Made by a program: the position numbers and the translations under genes
Source: Biscogniauxia marginata
Taxonomy: Eukaryota; Ascomycota; Sordariomycetes; Xylariales; Xylariaceae
Assembly: GCA_022695795.1 (NCBI GenBank)
Contig: MU404055.1
Location: forward strand, 310,001 to 374,000
Direction: 5' to 3'
DNA length: 64,000 nt
The notes under the pieces: generated by a model
The model's database searches: none
What the model saw: only the letters and a program-made list of their open reading frames with translations
Told to the model about the DNA's origin: nothing
Shown: piece after piece, positions 9,358 through 19,311 of the stretch
Position numbering within the stretch: position 1 is the first letter of the stretch
How the letters are laid out: every line of letters starts with the position of its first letter

Positions 9358-12300
9358 ATGCGCGGCCTATGCTTGTCCTGGCTTCTGTCCCTGTGTCTCC
9401 TCTTATCCAGCCAGGGGAGCAAGGCAGCCGCTCGTACGTGCTAAAACAGCAATCACTCCCGTGGTCTTACAATGCTAATGAAGTTCCCCTCAAGCTCGCC
9501 ATGACCTCTCTTCCACAAGTACGACCCCCAATGAAGTCCACGTCACCGTGTTCATCGATTGCCCCGCCGGCGAGTTTGTCGACCCGACTATTGGCGCATA
9601 TTACTCCACGAGCGCGACCGTCATGTCTACGGTAACTGTAACTAGCTATCATTGTTCACCCTCGCGTACTGCTCCGACGGCGACTTATGGACCCCCGAGT
9701 AGCACAGTCGTTTCAACGACGTCCACGGCCACGGGTACTAGTGGATCATCTCCGGTATCGACGAGTCATTCTTCTTCGATCTCTGCTGGCAATTCACCTC
9801 CAACTAGTTCCTCGGTAGTAGCCACCTCGACTGGACCGCTGACTTCAAATCCTTCTTCTGCTTCGTCAGTTGCTCCGTCTGAACTGACATCGTTAATCAG
9901 TATCCCTAGTATTGGGTTTATCACTGTAACCTTAGACCCGGGAGAAACCACGACTGTTGAGCTACCAAATGGATTTCTAACAACTATCACTGTCCCAAGC
10001 TCCGTCTCAAGCAGTCCCGTATCTACCAACGCTACCCCAAGTGTGGTCTCAGCCTCAAGTACGAGCAACCAGGGAACTAGCACTATTCCTAGTTCATCAT
10101 CCCCTGTGTCGTCCGTAGCCAGCTCTTCTTCTGAGGTCTCTTCTAACAGTAGTATTACCTCCACTCAAAGTGCTATCCCTGGGGGGCTCACAACGACGAT
10201 AACCTTCCCTGGACTTCCCCTTATTACCGTTACATTAGCCCCGGGACAGTTCACCACACTTTCCCTACCATCAGGTCTACAGTCCACCGTCTGGGGACCT
10301 AGCGCACCCCCACAGACTACTACCGTGGTTCCACTACCTAGCGGGCAATCAACGACGGTTACACTTCCTACTATCGGTGCTACCACAATTTCAATTTCAG
10401 GTGCTGGACTGACTACTATTTCAGTTCCAAGCCCCTCTCTTCAGATTACCGTGATCTCCTTGCCGAATGGGCCGATAACAACCATCACACTTCCTGCCAG
10501 CGGTGCCACCTCTATTTCTCTCCCAGGGGTTGGGACGACCGTCATATCGGTGCCCCCTATTTCGATAACCACAAGCACAGAACCACAAACTTCTATCACA
10601 ACATCCACTCCGATCACATCACCAGGGAGCTCAACAGAACCTCCTACTACCACAGCGCCAACTACAGGAAGCAGTTCGACTAGTTCATCAGAAGGGAGCT
10701 CAGACGCCACAACCTCGACATCACCAACCACATTTCCGGCCTCAAATCCACCACCGTCTAGCACCACTACTCAACAAACTGGAACCGGAGCGATGCCATC
10801 AGATACCGACCCCACCACGGGGTTTATGCCCCTTGCCAGCTTGTATGTCACCGTAGAGTCGATCGAGTATTTTGTAGTAGATGATGGTGATGAGGCATTA
10901 GTCATTATGCTCGACGACGACGAAGGCACAGAGGCAAGGGTTGGTCCAGATCGGGTGACCATTGGAACCGCAACCATCGTCTATCCCTCACCGGTCATTT
11001 CGCCAACTACCATCACTCAAGAGGGTCATACTATTACGCTGAGACTTCGACCCTACCAAAGCCCGACACTTGGATCAACTCCCCAGGAGACCCAAGCTGC
11101 AGGCCTCAAGATTCTTCAGTCATATGCAAATTGGGGTAACGAAATTGACCAGCCGTTCACAAACTTCTTTCAATCTCTATGGAACCTGTTCACGCTCTTC
11201 AGTATACCGGCAGGTGAACAACCTCCTCCTTTTCTTGGGCCATTGGACAGCCGCCTTGCCTCCGTGAGCGAGACTGCAACAGCTCTCGATTCTATTCTGA
11301 GCTCCGACACGTGCCGAGCTTTCCAGGATTTTGCAATTTGGGCCAAAAACACTTACCAAGTTTCGAACCCAGGTCAAGCATTCACCGACTGGCTCACCGA
11401 TATATTGGGCAACACAGCAGGGCCTTTAATTCGCAACATTGGACGCACCTTGCCAGGCGCTCTCTCGAAAGTTCAGGGTCTTGCAAGGATGCTTTCCCGA
11501 CAAACATGGCGCAGCATTCCCAAGCTCCAGATGCATTTAGTAAAATACAAGACGATGTATATTGGAGGAGGAACGGCAGGAGGAGGACTTGCTGTTGCAG
11601 TTGGAGTGACAATCGCTACTTTGGTCAAGAGCTCCGGTTCCACAGTCGTAGAGCCGCCCAAAGAGAAGCCGAAGCGCTCATGGTATGTAAAATGCAACGA
11701 GGGCACATATGTCGACGTGTATAGAGGGATGATCATGTGGATTGACGGCGCCGCCGGCTACCAGGTCGGGGCCGACCCGAAGTTTTCGAACACCGGACAG
11801 GGCTACTTCACGACGCTCGACCAGGAGATAGGAGAAGCAAAGATGAAGCAGGTCGAGAGGTTCCCGTTTGTCACCTGGGTCGACCCACATGCCGACCTGG
11901 TGCAGACAGAATTGCTCAGACAATATGCCCCGACCAGGTGGCCCCGGAGAAACGACCCCAGTGATGATCTGGCGATGGCGAATTACACTAACGTTACGAC
12001 TCAGTACGAGCAGAGTAAGCTAGGAATGGAAACCCCAAACCTGGACGCTGTGCCGGCACCACTGTACGAGTCATTCTGGCATCGACGTCTGATCTCTATG
12101 AAGTCGAGCGACCAGGTAAGTCTGGTAGAGCAACCACAATACTACCGAGACGAGTCACAGGGGAAAGGCATCACCGTGTTTGTGATGGATAGTGGTTTCG
12201 ACCTGAGCAATATTATGGTGAGCTGCATCCAGCACTGATTATTATTATTGGTATTGTATGCTGTGTAATTTACTGACTCTCGGTGACCAGCCCATCGAAT

Positions 12301-14146
12301 ATAGGGTGCAAAATAAACAGCCGTCCGAATTCTCCTATGTCCCGCCGGAGCACCTATTACAGCCGGATCGTTCTGATCCAACACTCTGGCCCCCGAACAG
12401 TATAGCCGACACTTTTGTCGACAACGGCAGAATGATCAATGGACACGGAACGGGGGTTGCGGCATGTGCCATTGGAACTAGACATGGCATCGCGTCCAAG
12501 GCAGATGCATATCTCGTCAAGGTCGGAAGCGCAATCAGTTTGAATCCTACCCGGGATACATGGAAAAGTAACCCCGTATACCCGTGTGCACTCGACGATG
12601 CGTTCCACAACATTATCAAGACGATTGAGACCCGGGACTTGCAAGGGAAAGCCGTGATCAACTTATCTCTGGGCGCGGCTTATTGGCGGGGCCCCCCAGA
12701 AGTTCCAGAATACTTCCCGAAGTTGGACACTGTCTACCAGCGACACTTGGATAAACTCGCACAGCTCGGGGTCTTGTTCGTCACCTCCGCGCTCAACGAG
12801 GGGTGGGGAGAACCGAGCTTCGTTCCTACCGGTGACAGCTACCCCCAAGTCATGGGCACCAAGGATAACAATATGGTCACGGTGGGATCAGTGGGCCCCA
12901 GCGGTATTCTGCAGCCGTGGTCGTCACCCGAGGGCACCACGTTGGGTGGTCCTCAAGGATCGATAACTATATACGCTCAGGGGATAGGCGTCGAGACAGT
13001 CCGTCTAGGTGGTATCCCAGCTATGGAGCGAGGCAACAGTTTCGCTGCCCCCCAAGTAGTAAGCCTAGCCACCCAACCAAAACTTCATCGTCCTCAGGAA
13101 GCTCTAGCGAAGACTAATTCAAATTATATAGGCCGGCCTGATCGCCTACTTCCTAGCGTTGCCTGAGAACGCCGACCGATTCAAGTGGACAGGAAACGGG
13201 TACGAGCTCTGCAGGCGCGTCAAGAAGTATCTCGTCGAGACGTCATATCGACGCGTTCGTCTCGTAGACCAGCACTTCCCAGGCTACCCGCCATATCCCA
13301 TTCCGGAGGATGTCAATGTAGCGTACAACAACGCCTGGGGGCCCCAGACCCGTAAGTCCACGCTTGACTAGCTCTATTCCTACCCAGTATGTATACCTGC
13401 ATACGTAGTATCTGACACGCTCTACGCTTTCTCTCCAGCTTGCGGAAACCACCGAGGTCCCGTCACCCCCAACCAGGATCCCCGGGATCCCGCATACCAA
13501 TGCCCGGCCCCGTTGCCGTTTCCGCAGTCGGACTCCCCGCCGTCTCCGACCGGCAATCTCACCGTGACGCCGATAACCACCACCGCGCCCCCGGGCGGCA
13601 GCATGACCATACCGCCGCCCATAACTAACAACGGCAGCACCAGCGCCTTCAACAGCTCGATCCCGCTGACCAACACCTCGACCCCGTGGCCGTGGGCAAC
13701 GCCGACGGGAAACCTGACCGTGATACCGTTACCGACCGCCAACACATCATCGACAGGCACTACCGCTGCCACTACTAGCACCACCACCACCACCACGTCC
13801 CTGTCGTCGTCGGCACTGCCGACGATATTCTACAACCCCACGACGGCGGCCGGGTGCGCCAACGACGCGTGCTCCGCCTGCGCGTCCGGGTTCCGGCAGA
13901 GCTGCGTCGAGGTCAAGGACAAGCGCGAGGTGCAGTGCGCGTGCGTGTGGGAGTCAGCTTGCGCTCGGGACCAGCGGAAGCGCGGTACGTTGCCCCCTTC
14001 CCCCCTTTCCCCTTTCCCCTTTCCCATCTCTCTCCCCCTTTTTTCCTTTTCTTCCTCAATCCCCTTAAACGCACTCTACTCTTTTCTTTGCCCGGCCATG
14101 TTTCAATTACACGAAGAAAGATAACTGTTGAAAAGGAGAGAAGAAG

Positions 14147-14184
<38 letters not shown>

Positions 14185-14562
14185 TACCGTGACTCGGAGC
14201 TGATGAGATACATACGTATATACAGGTGAATGCGACATGCCCTGTCCCGACCCTCAGCAGGTGCGCGACTGCGAAACCGAGTTGCCCGACGTGGATCCGG
14301 TTTCGTATCCCAACGGGTGAGTTACAAGTCCTCTTTTCTTTTAACACATAATCCCCCCCCCCTCCTTCCAGAAAGCTATAAAATATTACACCATTCTGTT
14401 TATCTAACCCAAAACCTTTCTTCCCCGCAAAGATTCTGCCGCTGCATCGAGAACAAGTGCGGTACGGACGCTGACTGCACCGGAACGTGTGGGCCGGACG
14501 GGAGAGGCATGGTCTGCGATGCGGAGGGCGGCGGCCGGGGCATTTGTAAGTGCTCTCAGTAG
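9358..14562 (+). CDS. Large secreted subtilisin-like (S8) protease with S/T-rich repeats and Cys-rich tail
   Basis: Seven exons: 9358-9433, 9495-12217, 12291-13058, 13132-13351, 13439-13984, 14226-14316, 14433-14562. All junctions are GT..AG and phase-consistent, giving about 1517 residues. Order of parts: signal peptide (MRGLCLSWLLSLCLLLSS); a Ser/Thr-rich region (about 45-450) with tandem degenerate beta-like repeats; a helical region (about 520-705); a Gly-rich hydrophobic segment (about 713-735); the subtilisin domain; a second Ser/Thr/Pro-rich linker; and a C-terminal region with about 20 Cys. The S8 catalytic residues are all visible: Asp924 in VMDSGFD, His985 in NGHGTGVA, Asn in SALNEG, Ser1183 in GNSFAAPQV (GNS where GTS is usual). 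Intron 5 contains a (GA)n microsatellite. The substrate is unknown; a cell-wall-associated or secreted endopeptidase is the likeliest role. The intron-1 acceptor (CAAG at 9494) is the least certain junction. Confidence 0.85.
14151..14181 (+). repeat. (GA)n microsatellite inside an intron
   Basis: About 15 uninterrupted GA units within intron 5 of the subtilase gene, preceded by a purine-rich stretch and by a CT/C-rich stretch at 13990-14060 that could pair with it in the transcript. Direct observation. Confidence 0.9.
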
Positions 14563-15489
14563 CCAAGCCAACTAGCATGAGCGTTGCCCGTGAAATTTGT
14601 CATGGGAGTATGGAGTTTCTAGACTCTGGCGGTTGTGTGGGTTGCGACTGGGAAAGGCCTTCCTAGATGAAAGAAGAGGAGATAGTATTAATGCGATTTA
14701 TTATTGCGCAGTGAACTACAGTGGTTTGCTTCCATTCTGTGAATTTCTGATGCAATATCAAGCATGACTGGGTGATGAATATAGGTTGTCCTGGTTTTAT
14801 GAGATGGACAAAGTGAGCGACCGTAAATTGTATTTTACCTCGTGTCTAGGACTTGGCTGTCCTAGAACTGATAGCAGTGACCAGCACCTATATTCGCCTA
14901 GGAAATGGCAGGTAAATGTATGTATGCGTGTATGTCAAGGCTCAGAACGATAAGGCCTCAAATTCCAAAGACCAGGAGGCAAGGTAGCAGCAGATTTTAG
15001 AACTCAGCAGTTACGCTCCTCAACGTAATTAATCACCAAACAACGATATGACACTTAAAAATAAAATAAAAGAAACTGCCAAAAATTTACTGTATTCATT
15101 TTGGCGGGAGCCATATATCGACTTGGCATATGCTAGGCTCGCTGTGAAAAGAGCCGCGAAGCGGAGAGAATAAAGAAATACGGAAGTAAAGAAACGCGTA
15201 TATACATATTGACGAGTGTGATAAAAATGACGACGATGATGATGTTTGATGCAACAAATCCCTAGGGATTTCTCTCTCTCTATCTATGCGGATCTGGGCT
15301 TCATGACTTCGTATTTCCTCTTTCTTCTTAATCTTCATCTTCCTCGTCTCCCGTTTTCTTCTCTCCTTACGTCTTTGAAAATATATCATCTCCTCTCATC
15401 TTTAAAACCCCTCCCCCTTCCCCCTTCCCCCTTACCCTTACCCTTACACTTACCCTTTCCCCCTCTCTCGGCCCTCATAAAACCCCCCC
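14563..15489. other. Intergenic region between convergent genes
   Basis: About 930 nt between the ends of the subtilase and DUF1479 genes. The right part (15310-15490) is strongly pyrimidine-rich, including C/T runs such as CCCTTACCCTTACCC at about 15430. This is 3'-flank low complexity; no gene seen. Confidence 0.5.
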
Positions 15490-17622
15490 TCAAACCCTCT
15501 CCTTCTCCTTCCCCTTGCCCTTATTATCCCTCCTCGTCCCCCCATTCTCCCGGGCCGGCGGCACGGGGCTGCTCGCCCGCGTCGGCATGTAGAAGTCGTA
15601 GCGGTCGGGGAAGAGGATGATGTTGGCGAGCCGGACGACCTCGGCCTCGGCCTGCGTGCTCGACGCGACCGACGACTTCTCGCTGTCGCCCTCGCCCTCG
15701 TCAGTCGCCATCTCCGTGTCTTTGTTCTCGCCGGATGGCGACGACGGCGACGACGGCGACGGCGACGATAACGATGACGACGGGGATCCTTCCTTGTTAC
15801 TGGAAGCGGCGGCGGTGGTGGTGACGGCGGTGCTATCCGCTATCACCGGCTTGCTCAGCGACCACGGCGCTAGGCCCATCGCCTGCAGGCCCTCCCCGCC
15901 GCCGACCTCCTTGATCTCCTTCTCGCCCAGGCGCCCCGTGTGCGGGGCCTCGCTCCCCAGGCCGGTGCCGGTGGAGTCGAAATCCGGCCCCGGGTGGCCG
16001 CGCAGGAAGGCCTTGCGCTGCCGCGCGAGGTACAGGGCGTTTGTCTGCGTCAGGGGGGCGGCCGGGGTGTACACCAGCATCGACGTGGTGGGGCCAGCGT
16101 CTCCCGTCGGAGTCTGGGGCTCGCTGGCGGTGCGGTAGTTCGTGTTGGAGAACTGGTACGCCTGGTCCGGGTGCCAGATGATGTAATCGCCGGCTTGCAG
16201 GGTAGGGGGGGTCACAAGGCTCTTGTCCAGCTGTAGATGGGGGTGCCAGGCGGCCGTCACGCGCTGCGCGTGCCCGGGGACCGCGCCGTGTATTATCGTC
16301 GACTGCTCCTTGTCGAGCGCCCAGTTAGATGCGTCTAGATATCTTTCCCACTTCTCGGCGCTGTCGCCCTGCTCCGGTGGCCCCTCCTTCGGCGAGAAGA
16401 ACGGGCGCAGGAGGAAGTACGCCGTGGACAGCTTCGGCGACGGCAACAACCGGATCATGCCCGGTTCCACCACCGTCAGCGCGAGTATCCCCTGGAACAG
16501 GCGCATCATCGAACACGCGCCAGCGCCGTTGTAAAGATCAGGCGTCGCGTTGATACGCCCCGCCGGATCCCACGCGTTGTACGACTCCCAGTCGCCCCTG
16601 AAAATAGCATCGTAGAGGCCGCATCTTCCGTATCCGTCCTGCTCCCAGCGCTCCAAACTGCCGTTATCCACCTGCGCGATCTGCGCCGACGATGCTGCCG
16701 CAGCAGCAATTAAACTATCCTCGTGCGACGCCGCGGCTACGGCCCCGTTCACGGTTATGTTCCCGTTGGAGATGGATTCTATTCTAATACGGTCTGCATA
16801 GGTGATTGGAAATCTCGTCGCGACTCGGTCATCATCATTCGTATTCCAGAGCGACATGGCGAATCGCTGCGCCTGCAGCACGCTCGGGTGCGCCCGAGAG
16901 CGCACCTGCGCAGGCGTCCAGAAGAAGTCGAAGCACGTGGGATCCTGCGCCGGGGGCGGCTTGAAGTCATGTTTTGTCTCGAGGTACTTCTTGGTCTCCT
17001 CAACCCACGAGCTCGCATCGGCAGGCGGCACGACGCCTCTTATAACACCAATTCCGTGGCGCTTCAGGCGGGCCCCAAACGGTTCAACTTTGGCCGCATC
17101 GTCGATCTCGCTGAAGTCAATTGACGGGATCAAGTCGGAGCCGTGGCGCTCGATGTGCTTCACTTCATCGCGGAGGGCCGCAATCAATCGCCCCCAAGAG
17201 GCTTCAAGCGCGGGTTCGTGACCCGCGACGAGACGACGCTTCAAACTACCAAATCGTGAGGGAAGAGGTACGGGCTGGGTGCCATAAAACGATAGGACAG
17301 GTGGTTCCATGCTTTTCATGAAAGGTCTTTGCCTACTTTTTGCAGTTCTGCCGTCTCTATGGTCACTATTTCTCATGCGCTTGATTCCAATGCTGCCGAT
17401 CAGCGACTGAAGATCAGGAGTTGCGGCGGCCGTCGTCGTTTCTGACGTTGTCGTCCCAGCCGACGTAGTTGTGGTCGTGGTTGTTGTAGGTGGTGTCGCC
17501 GGCATGGTGACGGCGGCTGTCGAAGCCGAAGCCGTGGCCGTAGCAGCAGCAGCAGCCATGGCGCTCTCAAACGGTGAGGGGAGCGCAGCGGCTGTGCGCT
17601 GTACCACATCAACGTTGGACAT
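15490..17622 (-). CDS. DUF1479 (YbiU/TauD-like) protein lacking iron-ligand histidines
   Basis: Intronless, 710 residues. A Ser/Thr/Ala-rich N-terminus (1-70) is followed by the DUF1479 domain, seen in RHGIGVIRGVVP, FDFFWTPAQVRSRAHP, NGSLERWEQDGYGRCG and VEPGMIRLLPSPKLSTAYFL. DUF1479 proteins have the 2-oxoglutarate/Fe(II) oxygenase fold. The usual HxD preceding G-S-x-E-R-W is here Q317-V-D319, and the distal metal-ligand region reads WHPDQAYQF (484-491), with Tyr where I expect His. Both substitutions argue for loss of iron-dependent catalysis. A Ser/Pro/acid-rich insertion of about 70 residues lies just before the conserved final motif (LANIILFPDRYDFYMP). No targeting signal is seen. The family's role is poorly known. 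Confidence 0.85.
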   Translation of the reverse strand: MSNVDVVQRTAAALPSPFESAMAAAAATATASASTAAVTMPATPPTTTTTTTTSAGTTTSETTTAAATPDLQSLIGSIGIKRMRNSDHRDGRTAKSRQRPFMKSMEPPVLSFYGTQPVPLPSRFGSLKRRLVAGHEPALEASWGRLIAALRDEVKHIERHGSDLIPSIDFSEIDDAAKVEPFGARLKRHGIGVIRGVVPPADASSWVEETKKYLETKHDFKPPPAQDPTCFDFFWTPAQVRSRAHPSVLQAQRFAMSLWNTNDDDRVATRFPITYADRIRIESISNGNITVNGAVAAASHEDSLIAAAAASSAQIAQVDNGSLERWEQDGYGRCGLYDAIFRGDWESYNAWDPAGRINATPDLYNGAGACSMMRLFQGILALTVVEPGMIRLLPSPKLSTAYFLLRPFFSPKEGPPEQGDSAEKWERYLDASNWALDKEQSTIIHGAVPGHAQRVTAAWHPHLQLDKSLVTPPTLQAGDYIIWHPDQAYQFSNTNYRTASEPQTPTGDAGPTTSMLVYTPAAPLTQTNALYLARQRKAFLRGHPGPDFDSTGTGLGSEAPHTGRLGEKEIKEVGGGEGLQAMGLAPWSLSKPVIADSTAVTTTAAASSNKEGSPSSSLSSPSPSSPSSPSGENKDTEMATDEGEGDSEKSSVASSTQAEAEVVRLANIILFPDRYDFYMPTRASSPVPPARENGGTRRDNKGKGKEKERV

Positions 17623-19311
17623 CTCAGCCTTTTTCCCTGTTGCGTGGCCTGCGTGGCCTGTGTCTTCTGACCTCTATGGTGCTGTCTGGCTCGGCCATTC
17701 AGATTCCGTTCTCTCTATTCTTCCCTGAACACCGCGGGGTTCGCAGGGACTAAATACGGCAAAGCCCCCCAGGTTGGGGGGATTGCCCCCTGGCCAGTGA
17801 GAGACGGCATGGGTATACCCCGTTACGGCAGCCCGGCCCGAACAGGCACGATTGCGGGTGCACCATTCTAGATTGACGAGTCGGCTCGAAGCTCCGTAGG
17901 CCTGGGCCAGACCATTAAGGAAACAAGCTCGCCAGCGGACCGTCTCACCAGAAGCAACGCGTGGACAACCAGCCCGACCTGACAGATGCTTCTCGGTAGG
18001 AAAATATATTGACTGTCCTGGCGTTCTGGAAGCCCCAGGATTCCGCCTCTAGCAGCCGACCGGCATTGGACACACCTCGATTGGTCGGGATTTCAACATA
18101 GAAAATTTCCGTCAGGAGTTAGCTATTCATTATCATGCTAGCAATCCGGAAGCTATCGAGATAGAAAAGAGATGTATAAGCTAGCTACTGCTCGATGTTC
18201 CCACGTCAAAGGTCTGGATGCGCAGATTCTGACATTTGAAAGTCTACCGGGCCACTTGCCGTTCGCCAGACACTCTCGGAAGTAAAAGACGCCATACGCC
18301 TGTCTTGCTTATCAAGCTAGCGAGATCAAACACAGAACCATGCAAAGATCAGAAGCAAATGGAGGTGAGCGACTTTTTCTAGGGAAATACTTGGCATGTC
18401 TGGTCCACATAACACCCTATGTGCAACCGGGATTCCCAAAGGAAGGAGATCATCAAGCTACCTGGTTCAAGTCATACCGAGACGGTGATCTTCTTTCTCA
18501 TGTTACTGTAGAAAACCGGCATCGAGCAAGGGGACAAGTTGGCAGAGGCTGAGTTTCCTTCCGGCAGGTTGGGTCGTCTCTGAAATACGGTCATGTTGCT
18601 TGCAACAAAATATGCAGACATATTGCGTGATAGATGATCATACATAAACTAAACGGTTTTATGTTGATAGTCTGCCGATTTGTTGTATCAAGTTGTAGAA
18701 GATTTGCGGGTGGCTGTTGGTAGTGTTGTAGGTATGATTGATTCTCAACTACTACCAGCTGCAGTAGACCCCAGACAGGTGCGTCTAAGTCGTGTAAGTC
18801 CAGCGTCGTCTTGTGTACCACTTGGAGCGGATAGGTAGCTATATCTCATATCCCCATAGTCTCGAGAAAATAGAATACAATTATTTCCTTGCGTATCGAA
18901 TAATAGTGGGCATAGGAAGTTAGGAGAGCACCGATTATTAACCACCTTTTTTATTATAGCAGTAAGCACGCCCTCATCTACAGAATCGCTCCTAAGCACA
19001 CTTCACTTTCATGATAGCCAACCTCAATTACATAGAGTGAGAAACAGGAAATAGATGCATTGAAGTGACTTTTCTTCCCACATTGAGTCCGTATAGCCGT
19101 ATATTGGCTGGGCTTGCAGCCAGCCACCGGGTTTCGATCCTCTAGCAGCCGCATATGGTAACATAGAAATGGGTCAACAAGCACCTAACCCGAGCTTCCT
19201 AGTCTTTTCCCGTAGCTTTCATAACAACAAGCCTTGAAATTCAGAAACGTTCTTCCGAGACTGCACATCGCCGACATATGATTCCTAACCGGCATCTCGA
19301 TTCGTGGAAGA
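17623..19311. other. Intergenic region
   Basis: About 1.7 kb between the DUF1479 start and the RdRP stop. Open frames (for example 18340-18552) are short and unconvincing. No RNA gene or mobile element recognised. Confidence 0.5.

Noticed and set aside
9434..9449. A 16-nt intron in the subtilase first exon
   Set aside because: The phase would fit, but 16 nt is too short to splice and the next codons run into a stop; the 61-nt intron 9434-9494 fits better.
9766..10977. Minus-strand Val/Gly-rich frames opposite the subtilase repeats
   Set aside because: They are complements of Ser/Thr-rich codons and have no independent features.
15420..15465. Telomere-like CCCTTACCCTTACCC string
   Set aside because: The unit CCCTTA (TAAGGG) is not a rotation of the fungal telomere unit TTAGGG/CCCTAA, and it sits within a general C/T-rich stretch beside a gene end.
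19120..19150. tRNA B-box-like GGGTTTCGATCC string
   Set aside because: No matching acceptor stem or anticodon arm could be built around it.
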